Numbered from the stretch's first letter, positions 34,015 through 45,114 are shown. The stretch: DNA of 64,000 nt from Gambelia wislizenii (GCA_030847615.1 JAUMIR010000002.1:286482028-286546027), one strand, 5' to 3'. Numbers and translations: made by a program. The notes: generated by a model from the sequence alone, not told the origin.

Positions 34015-35484
34015 GGACAAGACCTTTGTAGTCTCTCTTCAATGCAGGAACAGGAAACTTTTGACTCCATCGAGACCAGGGGTGGGAATCCTTCATCCCT
34101 TCTGACGTTGATGGACTGCAGCTCCCAGCATTTTTCACAATTAGCTATACTGGCTAGGGCTTCTGGGAGATGCAGTCCAACAACATCTAGAGGGCCACAA
34201 AATGTCCAACCACCTCATGTGAATGAGCCAAAAGTCTAGTAGGGGCAATGGCTTTGTAAGTCAATGAGATATTTTTGCTGGTTGTCAATAAATATTGCCA
34301 AAGGCAAGCTTAGAAATAAATGGGTAAGTCAATGACAATTAAGCAGAAATGCTTGTGCCACAGATTGATTCACTGGTTGGTTGGTTGGCCAGCTGGCTTG
34401 TATATGCAGAGCATTTCTGTGTGACCTGTTTTCCCCTCCTCACTCTACACACAGCGCAGGCTGTTCCAGTGAGAGAGGGTGGTTCTATAATCTAACATTC
34501 ATTTAACATTTACTCTTTCTCCCAGGGAACTCTAGTTCTGTAAGGTTGCAAGTGGATCTCTTGCACATAATCTGTAGCAGCATCACCCAACAACAGCTCC
34601 CATCTCTTGGGCCTAAGCTTATGAAAGTTAAACTGGTATGAAAACAGTCTAAGTTCTTGCTATAGAAAGAGTGAGAGCAACATGCCCTTTAAAAATTCTA
34701 TGTGCACTTACATGTGAGAAAGCCCCACTGAACTTGGTAAGGCTTATTTATAGGCATACAGCAGGGGTTGGAATCATGTGGTCCTCCTGATCTCACTGGA
34801 CTGTGGTTCCCATTACCCATCCCAATTGGTTCTCTTGGCTAGGGCTTGTGGGAACCATAGTTCAACAGAATCTAGAGAGCCGCACAATTCCCACACGAGT
34901 GTATAAGACTGGACAGTATCCCAGTGCAGAAGAGGAAAGTCTTTCTGTCTCTGCAATATCTCTGTAAAAGAGAGGATATGGGCAAGTGTTTTTTGATGCA
35001 TACAATAAGCTGACTCATCAGCATCACTAAGCTCCTGCCATCTTTTTCTTTGGAGCCCTTTATGTAGATACTAGCTAGACCCGACATACCATACACAATT
35101 GAACCCCCCCCAATGCCTAGTAGATTCACAACAACCCTGTAAGGTATGCCAGTGGATTTTTAAATTCCTCCCCCCCTCCTCAGCATTCTACACTTTTCCA
35201 GGAATTGCTGAGGGGGACTCACTCTATTGCCCTGCTGCTGCAATTGCCTGGGTCCTATCGCAGTTGCAGCAGTGGTGTGCCGCCGCCACCACCAATTGAC
35301 TGCCTGGGCCCCAACCTGGGCCACAGATTGAGGGGTAGGAGTGGATTGTGAGGTGGAGAGGGAATTTGCATGTGGCTGGTGATTAGCTGGATGTGTTTCC
35401 TGAGCAACCAGTCAGCACACTAGGAAAGGCAACATACACAATAGAATTATATATATAGATTCTTGCACAGCAGCAGTAGGCATA
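34015..35484. other. Intergenic with two old MITEs
   Basis: Inverted-repeat MITEs of the 19945 family lie at about 34076-34215 (GACTGCAGCTCCCAGCATTT, GATGCAGTCCAACAACATCT) and 34760-34895 (GGACTGTGGTTCCCATTACC, GGGAACCATAGTTCAACAGA). Between and after them nothing was recognised. Confidence 0.55.
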
Positions 35485-35610
35485 GTGCAGCCCTCCAGAT
35501 ATTGGTGGACTACAACTCCCACCACCCCTAGCTGATGTGGCTAGTGGTGAGAAATGCTAGGAGCTGCAACCCAGCAATGTCTGGAGGGCCACACTTTGCC
35601 CACCCCTGAT
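35485..35610. mobile_element. Inverted-repeat MITE ('CACTTTGCCCACCCCTG' family)
   Basis: GCATAGTGCAGCCCTCCAGA and GTGGACTACAACTCCCACCA are mirrored by GAGCTGCAACCCAGCAATGT and GGAGGGCCACACTTTGCCCA. Confidence 0.8.
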
Positions 35611-35614
35611 AGAC

Positions 35615-35700
35615 AGGCAGTTTATTTTTATTTCATTTATAGGCCAACTTTTCCCTGGAGGGAGACCCAAGGTGGCTCACAAAAAGAATGAGCTAAAAAA
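35615..35700 (-). mobile_element. SINE 3' end fragment
   Basis: TTTATTTTTATTTCATTTAT, then CCTGGAGGGAGACCCAAGGT and GGCTCACAA; similar pieces lie at 49.8, 52.5 and 55.5 kb. Confidence 0.55.
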
Positions 35701-36690
35701 ACCTTGACAATAACATTTAAAACATGATTTCAACACAATCACATTAAAACCTACGCTATAAACAGTATAAAATCATTCAGAAGCATACATTTTTTTAACT
35801 CCCTTCCCCATAAGAAACAATTACACAGGGTGAGAGCAGCTACTGAGAAGGCTCAAACAACCCTGTGATGGTGGCAAAGCCAAGAGTAAGCCCTCCTCTG
35901 TGAATTTTAAGACTGACAGGTTCGTATTGGGGTATACATTTTTTCAGATAGTCTGGATCTTAGTCATATAGGGCTTTATAGGTCATGACCACCACAGTTC
36001 AACCAGTGCTACTAAACCAAATCAGGTACAAGCATTTTTACAAGGCCACCTTAAATGGAATGTTTTGCCCTGTACTGAGCAAAGATCAGATTGCTCTGAG
36101 GCAGATCAGTTCAAATTTATTCCAGCATAATCATAATCTTTGGCCACCAAGAAGCTGGAAAACTTGATTCCCAGCGTCAATATGCTATTAATGAAGTTGC
36201 AGCAAGAATGGATTTGGCATCACATCAAAACACTTAAGTAGAATGGACTTAATAAAATATTGAAATGGATTATGAAACAGGGAAGTGAAAACCAAAATGG
36301 CTCATAAAGTACAACCTCATGCTTTGCAAATGGCATGTGGAAGACAGAGTTTGAAAGCACATGGTTTGGGGGAAAGTCATTTATGGAGGCCTTGTGCTGG
36401 GATCCCACATCCTGAAAAGAGAATCCTTTTGAAGAACAACATTAAACCCATTCAGAGTTTATCTGTCAAGTGGCAATCAAATTCAGACTAATTCTGCTGC
36501 TAAGATTTGTATATTTCTGAACTGTACCAATCCCTAGCTAAAAATCTATCAACTTTGATAGAAGGGGGAAGAAGAATGGAGAGCCCTTGTCCTTTCTTCT
36601 CAGCTCCATTCCCTTAATCCTGCTCCCTTATTTCTTACCCATCTATTTCACTGGTGAGACTGCTGCTTCAGGCAGAGCATGGGGAAAGAC
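35701..36690. other. Intergenic, no recognised feature
   Basis: About 1 kb; nothing recognised. Confidence 0.4.
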
Positions 36691-36693
36691 TAT

Positions 36694-36914
36694 GGCTGTT
36701 GCCACACTGCAGAAATAAAGCAGATTGACACCACTTTAATTGACATGGCTCAATGCTATGGAATTCTGGGATTTGTAGTTTGTGAGATATTTAGCCTTCT
36801 CTGTCAGAGAGCTCTGTTGCCACAACAAAGTACAAATCCCAGGATTCCATAGGATGGAGCCATGAGAGTTAAAGTGGTATCAAACTGCATTGTTTCTGCA
36901 GTGTGGCAGCAACC
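36694..36914. mobile_element. MITE with 3-bp duplication ('GGCTGTTGCCACACTGC' ends)
   Basis: Ends GGCTGTTGCCACACTGCAGA and (other strand) GGTTGCTGCCACACTGCAGA, flanked by TAT (36691-36693, 36915-36917). The whole element folds back; its core is TTCTGGGATTTGTAGTTTGT mirrored by ACAAATCCCAGGATTCC. Confidence 0.9.
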
Positions 36915-37352
36915 TATGCCTCCTTTCCTCAACCTGCTCCTGGTCCCCCCCCCCACAACTGAACATGACCTCTAGACCCCAAGAAGGCATTTAAGAAAGT
37001 TTTCTCACCCCCAGTACAAAAGATACCCATTGGATGGAACTGGGGGCGGGGGAAGAAAGAGGTGGGTTTTGCCCAAATCATCCCAAGGCCACTCTACTAT
37101 TTTAGCCAGTCACATATGCAGGAAAACTAGAGGAATGCACTGTGCAAGATCATTCAGGTGTTGTTACTGTTGTTTTAAAAGCCAGAAATTTGTCCTTTCA
37201 GCTGTGCTTAATTATGTTACACTCATTACATTTTCGTGCCTGAGGTGAATGTGGCCCTGCCCCATTCCATTTACAAAAGCTGCCTGGACTGGCTGCTTAA
37301 TCTACTTGCCTACTATTCGTTTTCTGGGAGCAAGTCAACATTGGCTGTCTTC

Positions 37353-37950
37353 CATACCCTCCAACATTTCACAGGTGAAAACTGGGACACATGTGGCCAA
37401 ACAATATCAGAGTGTGGTCAAGAAGGCAAAAGTTCTTAATGAGGAAGAACCCACAAGCTTGGACAGGCTGCAGCAGTTTGTTTTTGTCTGATCCTACTGG
37501 GAAGGGCAAGATTACACTCCCTCCTCTCCCCCTTGCTAAGTTAATTGAGTACAAACTACTTTTACACTTTGAACTCAGTGTGCCACAACTGAATTAAGAT
37601 GACGACAAAGGCACAAAGTGAGGGGAGGGGAGAGAAACTGAGGGTGCATCTACACTGTAGAAAGCATGCAGTTTGACACCACTTTAACTGCCATGGCTCC
37701 ACCCAACAGAATCCTGGGATTTGTAGTTTTGGGAGGCACCAGCACTCTTTGGTTGTGAAAGAAAGACCTTGTAAAACTACAAATCCCAGGATTCCATAGG
37801 CTGGAGCTACAGCACTTAAAGTGGTGTCTAATCACATTATTTCTATAGTGTAGATGCACCCTAGGACCAGCAGCTGAAAAGTGAGGTGACAGGTTTATTT
37901 GGGATTGTTACTGCCAGATTGGGATAGTTAAAGGGCATGAGCTTCTTCCA
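37353..37950. mobile_element. 'CATACCCTCCAAC' family element split by a MITE
   Basis: CATACCCTCCAACATTTCAC opens the copy and the interior follows 27226-27599 (GACAGGCTGCAGCAGTTTG, GGAAGGGCAAGATTACAC). It is broken at 37642-37861 by a MITE. The right portion carries TTGTTACTGCCAGATTGGGA and the right end is not sharp. Confidence 0.7.
37642..37861. mobile_element. MITE ('GGGTGCATCTACACTGTAG' ends)
   Basis: Ends GGGTGCATCTACACTGTAGA and (other strand) GGGTGCATCTACACTATAGA; the same folding core as 36694-36914 but different outermost bases. Flanks TGA and TAG do not give a clean duplication. Confidence 0.85.
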
Positions 37951-38329
37951 TTGTGTTAGTCCTGATACAAGTGATTAGTGATGGTTCTTCAGCAAAATAC
38001 GGGCAATGTCTTTTGGGTAACCCACCCCCCTCACTTTGCTATGGGGTTCCCAGCTATTTCCAACTCAGGAACAGCTTCAGCAGACTCCAGGGCCAGCAAA
38101 TCACTGTGTACTTGGTAGAAGATAGTTGCCACACTCTGCCCAATGGCATGCCTGTAATGATTAAGATTAAGATTATGGCAGACAAACCTGTTTTAACTGT
38201 TAAGGCTCCCTACTGAAGAGGAGTTCTAGGGATTCCTACATTCCTAAGAATTAGCCCTGGGCACTGTTACAATTCTTAGTACTGTGACAAAATTTCTACC
38301 ATTTCCCACCTTCCTTTTTTTCTATTAGA

Positions 38330-38998
38330 ATACTGTATATCAGAATATTCAAAGAAGAAAACAAAAATATTGACCACAATTGATTTATATAACTTTAAAG
38401 CAGATGATGAAGACATTGAAATAGTTCAAGGTTTTCCAGACTTTGGTTCAGTCATTAATCAGAATGGAGATTGCAGTCAAGAAATCAGAAGAAGACTAGG
38501 ACTTGGAAGGGCAGCTACGAAGGAATTAGATGAGATCCTGAAATAAAGATATATCATTGAATATGAAAACTAGGATGGCCCATACCATTATATTTCCCAT
38601 TTCTATATATGGTTGTGAAAGCTGGACAGTGAAGAAAGCTGATAGGAAGAAATACAGTGCTGAACAGGAGTTCTATGGATACTGCAGACTGCTAAGAAAA
38701 ATCAGTGGGTCCGAGAGCAAATCAACCCTGAACTCTCCCTAGAAGCCAAGATGACTAAACTGATGCTGTCATACTTTTGACGTGTCATGAGAAGACATGA
38801 CTCACTAGAAAGACAACGAATCTTTGTAAGGTAGGAGTCAGTTGGAAAAGAGGAAGATCACATTAAAGATGGATAGACTCAAACAAGGAAGCCACAGCCC
38901 TTAGTCTGCAAGAGCTGAGTAGGGCTGTTGGGGGTAGGGTGACTTGGAGATCTCTCATTTATAGGGTCGCCATAAGTCGACTTGATGGCAGTTAAGAA
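38330..38998 (+). mobile_element. BovB/RTE LINE, 3' part, degraded
   Basis: Broken frames read FGSVINQNGDCSQEIRRRLG, YGCESWTVKKADRKK and LSLQEL, and end in GGGTCGCCATAAGTCGACTT, the BovB-type 3' end also found on the Sauria SINEs. Many stops and indels. Confidence 0.8.
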
Positions 38999-39948
38999 CA
39001 ATTAAGTTATGGTGTGCAATGTGTCCACTTACCAGCAGGTGCTGCCATGAATGAATCCAAAATATTTCTTCTAATAGGAGGCCCTCCCTCCCTCCCACAA
39101 TGTTCAAACAGAAAGGATGGCTGCAAACATCTGTGGAAAGGGAGTATATGTCCCATTGAACAAAAAGATACTTACCGGTACTTTAGTCATGTTTAGCTTT
39201 TGGTGTGTATGATGATTCTAGAAAGGGTGGGGAAGAGAAAGGACTTTTACAATTCATGTTGTTGCATTTTTGCTTCTCGTCATTAATTAAAGATGTAACT
39301 GTTTATCAAGAATTTGCATCTGCATACTACCTACTGTATCTAATACTAGTATTCCAGCAACTGTGCCAATTACACATGAAGCACTTTCTCTGGTGAAAGG
39401 AGCCCTTTCTTTCAAAGCCTGAGACAATATTGAAGTCCTGGAGTTTTGCAGAAAAATTAATTCTGGTGACAAATCAACTCTACCAAATGTGGATAATGTC
39501 ACAATATTCCATCAGTGCAAGTGGTGGTGGTGGTGGTGAGCCAACTCAGGAATGGAATAACACAGAGAAAGAATAAATACACAGGTGGCCAAGGAGCCAT
39601 TTATCTGGCCCAGCTGCCCTCTCCTCTACACCATCAGCTCCTTCCATACCTCACCTACACACCTACTCACCTTTCCCAGTGCCCATTGTGGACTATAGTC
39701 CAGCAGGCTGTGGCCCATACTCAGTTTCCAACATTAACAGTCACACATAACAAAAATTCAGGGGGGGGGCACGCTGTTCTCTCCCCAACTTCAAAATTTC
39801 CAGAAATTTTTCATGTCTACACACAAAAAACATAAACATTCATAAAATTGCTCTCCCTCTGTCTCACACACATACTCTAGAAAAATCTCAGACATGACAA
39901 CCAAATAGTACAGGGCAGGGAGAGAGGAAAGGGCTGATTAAACATATA
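38999..39948. other. Intergenic, no recognised feature
   Basis: A short (GTG)n run lies at 39520-39536; nothing else recognised. Confidence 0.4.
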
Positions 39949-40172
39949 TAGTTGTCCCTCCGTACCCACAGATTTGGTATCCACTGATTTAGTATTCACG
40001 GCTTGAAAATATTCTTTAAAAAATAATAATCCAAAAAGCAAACCTTGATTTTGCCATCTTATATAAGGGAAACCATTTTGCTATGTCATTTCATATAACA
40101 GGACTTGAGTATTCACGGATTTTGGTATCCATGGTGGGGGGTCCTGGAACCAAACCCCAGTGAATATGGAAG
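39949..40172 (-). mobile_element. Tigger element, right end lost
   Basis: AGTTGTCCCTCCGTACCCAC opens after a TA; the interior GGTATCCACTGATTTAGTAT, AATATTCTTTAAAAAATAAT and GGTCCTGGAACCAAACCCCA matches the 2825 copy in reverse. The second inverted end is missing after GTGAATATGGA. Confidence 0.82.
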
Positions 40173-41004
40173 AAAACCTCCATCAATAAAAAATGGTGCC
40201 CGCAGCATGGGAGAAGGCTGAGAGGAGGACGGAGGAGGACTGCGTTGTCTGAAATGGGACTCTGTGAGTGCAACAGCCCCGTTCTTCTCCCAGCCTTCTT
40301 GGGTTTTTTCCCCCCATTTGAAAAAGTCCAAAGTGACAATAGAAGATTAATTGGAATTGTCCCTGCCAAATCAGGACAGTGGGAAGGTATGCCTCTCTTC
40401 AATTCTTCCATGGATGGAAGTGCATAGGTTTGCATGTGCAGCAGCTCAGGCCTGAAAAGTTGACCCTAGGCCCTTTACTGAATTTACACCCATCCCCTCC
40501 CTTCTGCCTGCCCCACTGCTTGACGTTTTGGCCTCCCATCTCAACTAGCGTCACAATTGCGGCAAAAGCACAGATAAAGTCATGTTTGCAAACCCATCCA
40601 ATATAGTGGAAAGAACTTCCCAACCTATCGCCACTATTGGGAGGGGCAGTCATGGAAGCTCTCGGTGGTGGCAGCTGCAGCATATATATAACATGGAACA
40701 CAGCAAAATGCACACAGTGCCTGACCTGGGCTGGTTGGCTTTTGGAAAACTTGCTGAATTACGAGGCCTTTCCCAGCAACACTATTGGTGTGATAGCTAG
40801 CTGTCCCACACCAGGATCAAGTAAGCACCAGTTGTTCTGGAGAATGGGGACAGCCAAGTGGGCTGCTCTGGCTGTGACTTCGTTGCCCTACAGCACCTGC
40901 TGTCTGAGATAGCTGCCTCACTCTGGCTAATGGTAGGGCCAGGTTTGAACCTCACCTAGCCCACACCTTGTTCAGTATAAGAAGTGTGGTATTCTATGAT
41001 TCTA
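40173..41004. other. Intergenic; repeat fragments
   Basis: About 40320-40400 (GAATTGTCCCTGCCAAATCA, GGAAGGTATGCC) resembles the right end of the 'CATACCCTCCAAC' family. 40990-41004 (GTATTCTATGATTCTATG) is a CR1-type tail with nothing recognisable before it. Confidence 0.45.
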
Positions 41005-41430
41005 TGTCCTCACTTTATTTTCTTAACAGGTGGAGGAGGAGGACTGCTGATCTCATTTCTTGCACAGCCTCATTATTATGGAGCTTACTTTGGGGCTTTA
41101 AAATGATTGCTAATATTGGTGTTCCATGGTTACTGAAATTGCAAATCCACTGGTAAAACGATTCCGGGCTGCTGTGGTTCTCTGCAATAAAATACCGCAT
41201 GACCTAATTAAACCAAAACATTGAGAGTGGTTTTCAAATTGCACTACGTATTTTTGCCAGTACTTTATAATTCAAAAAGGGAGAATGATAAAAGTCACAA
41301 ATGCAAGCTTGAACATTCCACATACTGTGAAGGGATGAAAATTAAAGCAGTTATTTAATCTCATTGAAGATTGAATCAGGTTTGATTACAGCTGCCATGC
41401 CAAGTCAGCTGGTGCACACTGCAGCTGGTG
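41005..41430. other. Unique-looking AT-rich stretch, candidate conserved non-coding sequence
   Basis: No repeat signature. It holds clustered TAAT-type motifs (CTAATTAAACC, TTATTTAATCTCATTGAAG, GATTACAGCTGCC). Regulatory function is only a guess from composition and lack of repeats. Confidence 0.25.
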
Positions 41431-41952
41431 GAATGGAGAATTAGGTCTCTGGAGGTGGAGATAAGGGCTCACCAGAGCTAGAGTGGTACTCTGAATCTGC
41501 AGCAGCACATACCACAGAAAAGGGAAAATGGGGCACACTAAAACCATGAGTGCAAATCACGAGGGGAAGCAGGGTCAACTCAGCAACAAACAGCACTTCT
41601 TTGGACTTAACAGTTTTCACAAAGCAGAGAGTATTGATGATCATGAGTGCCAAAAAATAAGACGGAATTTCCACAAAATAATAATTTATAATAAAAAAGG
41701 AGAATGTGTGTGCATGTCTATGTGTCTATCTCTTCAATAAGTGCAAACTCCGACACACCTGAAACACATGGCATGGTTCTTAAGGGGAAATAGGCTTGTA
41801 CTAGTTGTTATTTATTGTCAAATTCTTCAACTTATGGTGACTCTTTGAATGAGAGCCCCCCCCCCCCAAGAGCTCTGGTCATCTTCTTTAATTAATTAAT
41901 GTTAGTTCATTGTATCTAGGCTGTAGCCAGTGGTAGTGTCTTCACTCACTAT

Positions 41953-42303
41953 GGAGATTTTCAGACCGCGTTTCAGCGTGCCTAGCGTGGGAGGAACTTT
42001 CGGGAGAGGGATGTCGGTCTTGTGTGGCAGGGGGGCGTTTTTGGACGCCGTTGTCCTTCTCCCGAAACCATCCGTGTCACTTCCGTGAAGCTTCGGAAGC
42101 CGCAGAGCCATATTTTAATCACGGGCAACCTCCGTGATTAAAATATGGCTCTGCGGCTTCCGAAGCTTCACGGAAGTGACACGGATGGTTTTGGGAGAGG
42201 GACAACGGCGTCCGAAAACGCCCCCCTGCCACGCAAGACCGCCGTCCCTCTCCCGAAAGTTCCTCCCGCGCTAGGCACGCTGAAACGCGGTCTGAAAATC
42301 TCC
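41953..42303. mobile_element. Palindromic foldback element FB1 (172-bp arms, 7-nt loop)
   Basis: Arms 41953-42124 and 42132-42303 have exactly equal length and about 7 mismatches, mostly C-to-T type. The loop is 42125-42131. The ends are GGAGATTTTCAGACCGCG. The 3-bp duplication TAT flanks it (41950-41952, 42304-42306). Loop-side bases ATATTTTAATCACGG are close to those of FB2 (44161-44491), but the rest of the arm is unrelated. Each arm is open in one frame and would give the same peptide on opposite strands; the arm differences mostly change the peptide, so it does not look coding. Confidence 0.95.
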
Positions 42304-42606
42304 TATGTAGCAGAATTCCCTAAACATAAGAGAGGATACTGCTGAAGGCAGACCAGGATATTCATTTGTTCTCAGGGCCTAAGATAGCTTCTCATAGTTT
42401 ATCTCTCTGCAGAGCTCCTGAAGTCTTCAGACAGTTAAACACACAGAAGATCCTACAACCAGATGAGGAGAAGAGTAAGGAAAGAGAAAGGCTGAGAGAG
42501 GGCAGTGGGGACAGAAAGAGAAAGATGAAGGAAGGTGGGGCAGAGGAAGGGGGGAAAGGCATGAGGGGGAAGACTAGAAAGTTTCTGACACTTTCAAAGC
42601 TTAGTA

Positions 42607-42834
42607 TAGTTGTCCCTTCATATTCACTGGTATGTGGTTCCAGGACCCCCATGGATACCAAAATCCATGAATACTAGAGTCCCATTATATGCAATGGCAT
42701 AGCAAAATGGTGTTCCTTATATAAGATGGCAAAATCAAAGTTTACTTTTTGGATTCTTTTTTTAAAAGAATATTTTCAAGCCGTGAATACTTAAATCCGT
42801 GGATACCAAATCTGTGGATACGGAGGGACAACTG
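42607..42834 (+). mobile_element. Tigger element with TA duplication
   Basis: Ends TAGTTGTCCCTTCATATTCA and (other strand) CAGTTGTCCCTCCGTATCCA, TA on both sides (42605-42606, 42835-42836). Same 220-230-bp form as 2825-3038. Confidence 0.9.
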
Positions 42835-43556
42835 TATTTCTGCCAGTAGCAGTAACAACCCCACTCCTCCCCCTTCTCTCCACAGCATCTCTTTTGCTAT
42901 CCTCTTCTTTGTTCCCCTCTTCTTTCAAAACTGCAAAATTGTGGTTTCTTTCACACATGCTCCTTCAGAGCACATGTCTATAACCCCACCCAGTAAGTCT
43001 ATTCATAGGACCATCCACAGCCGCTAAAGGAGCATTACAATTCCTTTGTGTAAGGTCCTGACCACCCATTCACAATGATCAAGCCAAACTCACACCAATC
43101 TGTGTAATAAATGCTGCATTGTACTACAGAAAATAATCCCAGTGATGCCTCAATGTGAGAAGGACATTGACACACTGGAAAGAATTTCAAGAAAACCACC
43201 AGGACAATACAAAGTCTAGAAGGCAAGGCAGTTTAAGAATAGAAGGAAGTAACTGCGTGTTATATGAGCTAGTGTTATGTAGTGGTTTCAGACTATGGGC
43301 TAGTCTAAACTCAATGGTATACTGTGAGTGGGTGTGCACTTTCACCTATTTTCAATGATGCTGTTTTGCCTCCACCATTTTTTCGCCTATTCATATCTGT
43401 TTGCATCTATTTGAAGGGAGTGTCCACCTGCCCTGATAAAGGGCAATAGAGAGAAAAAGCATAGCAATGTGAATTCGGATGTCCACATGTGCAAAAATGT
43501 GCATCTACATGCATTTTCCAGAAAGCTTTGGGGAAAACCAGGAATCCTTTTAAAGA
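42835..43556. other. Intergenic, no recognised feature
   Basis: Nothing recognised. Confidence 0.4.
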
Positions 43557-43934
43557 ATCATAGAATTGTAGAGTTGGAAGAGACCACGAGGGCCATCCAG
43601 TCCAACCCCCTGCCACGCAGGAAATCACGATCAAAGCATCCCTGACAGATGGCCATCCAGCCTCTGTTTTAAAGACCTCCAAGGAAGGAGACCCCACCGT
43701 GCTCCAAGGGAGTGTGTTCCACTGCCGAACAGCTCTTACTGTCAGAAAGTTCTTCCTAATGTTGAGGTGGAGGTTCCTGGAGCTTGCATCCATTGTTCTG
43801 TGTTCTAGTCTCTGGAGCAGCAGAAAACAAGCTTGCTCCATCCTCAATGTGACACCCCTTCAAATACTTAAACAGGGCTATCATATCGCCCCTTGACTGT
43901 CTTTTTTCCAGGTTAAACATACCCAGCTCCCTAA
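43557..43934 (-). mobile_element. CR1 LINE, 3' half of a split copy
   Basis: Minus strand: PYEERLRELG-equivalent region, KGCHIEDGASLFSAAPETRT and FLTVRAVRQWNTLP, then the CR1 3' UTR and tail (AATCATAGAATTGTAGAGTT on the plus strand). Its 5' continuation is 44495-45100; the break is the double foldback insertion. Confidence 0.92.
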
Positions 43935-44157
43935 GGAGATTTTCAGACAACACTGTTATATGTTACTATTCCACTTTATTTGCTTTGGCTGCCTCCTGTT
44001 GAATCCTGGGATTTGCAGTTTAGGGAAGGGCATTTACAACTCTCAGCCAGAGAGATCTTAGGCCTCACTAAACTACAAACTCCGGAATTCCACAGGAGGG
44101 AGCCAGAGCAGTTAAAGTGACATAGTAACACTATAACAGCGTAGTCTGAAAATCTCC
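43935..44157. mobile_element. Foldback MITE FB3 with GGAGATTTTCAGAC ends
   Basis: Ends GGAGATTTTCAGACAACACT and (other strand) GGAGATTTTCAGACTACGCT, flanked by TAA (43932-43934, 44158-44160). Its arms pair imperfectly over most of the length and contain the 'ATCCTGGGATTTGCAGTTTA' core of the MITEs at 36.7 and 37.6 kb, but its ends match FB1 and FB2. Confidence 0.93.
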
Positions 44158-44160
44158 TAA

Positions 44161-44491
44161 GGAGATTTTCACACGCCGAAAATATCGCCACCAGAAACCG
44201 GGACAGAAATATTTCTGTCCCGGAAGCAGCGCCGCGGTTCGCATGCTCACCTCCCTCTTCCGTTGTTCCGTCGTCCTCGCTTTGGGTTTTTTCCTCTCTC
44301 TTCCGGAATATTTTATTAACGGCAAACTCCCGTTAGTAAAATATTCCAGAAGAGGGAGGAAAAAACCCAAAGCGAGGACGACGGAACAACGGAAGAGGGA
44401 GGTGAGCGTGCGAACCGCGGCGCTGCTTCCGGGACAGAAATATTTCTGTCCCGGTTTCTGGCGGCGATATTTTCGGCGTGTGAAAATCTCC
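44161..44491. mobile_element. Palindromic foldback element FB2 (162-bp arms, 7-nt loop)
   Basis: Arms 44161-44322 and 44330-44491 are of equal length and nearly identical; the loop is 44323-44329. Ends GGAGATTTTCACACGCC. It follows FB3 directly, sharing the TAA between them; right flank TTA, one change from TAA. Loop-side bases ATATTTTATTAACGG resemble FB1, but the arm body (GGGACAGAAATATTTCTGTC, GCTTTGGGTTTTTTCCTC) is unrelated to FB1. A small secondary palindrome lies in each arm. Confidence 0.94.
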
Positions 44492-44494
44492 TTA

Positions 44495-45100
44495 GTCTCT
44501 CCTCATAAGGCATGGTTTCCAGATCTTTCACCATTTTAGTCACCCTCCTCTGGACATGCTCCAATTTGTCAATATCCTTTTTGAATTGTAGTGCCCAGAA
44601 CTGGACACAGTATTCTAGGTGAGGCCTGACCAAGGAAGAATAGAGCGGCACTATTACTTCCCTTGATCTAGACACTATACTTCTATTGATGCAGCCCAAA
44701 ATCGCATTGGCCTTTTCAGCTGCCACATCACACTGTTGACTCATGTTCAACTTGTGGTCTACTAGGACTCCTAGATCCCTTTCGCACATAGTCTCGTTCA
44801 TCCAGGTCTCCCCCATCCTATATCTATGCATTTCGTTTTTCTGCCCTAAGTGCAGTACTTTACATTTCTCCGTATTGAATTTCATTTTGTTAACCTTGGC
44901 CCAGCTCTCCAGTCTATCCAGGTCATTCTGAATTTTGATCCTGTCCTCTAGGGTATTAGCTACTCCTCCTAATTTGGTGTCATCTGCAAATTTGATAAGT
45001 ATGCCCCTAATTCCATCATCCAAGTCATTGATAAAGATGTTGAATAGCACTGGGTCCAGGACAGAACCCTGTGGCACCCCACTGGTCACATCTTTTACTG
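44495..45100 (-). mobile_element. CR1 LINE, 5' part of the split copy
   Basis: Minus-strand frame: VTSGVPQGSVLDPVLFNIFI, FADDTKLGGVANTLEDRIKI, NEMHRYRMGETWMNET and RPHLEYCVQFW. The catalytic ADD is kept. Truncated at about 45100 in the middle of the reverse transcriptase. Confidence 0.93.
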
Positions 45101-45114
45101 CATGGCTTGTGGAG

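Noticed and set aside
42145..42345. Twin small proteins from the two FB1 arms
   Set aside because: Identical because the element is a palindrome; differences between arms are mostly non-synonymous.
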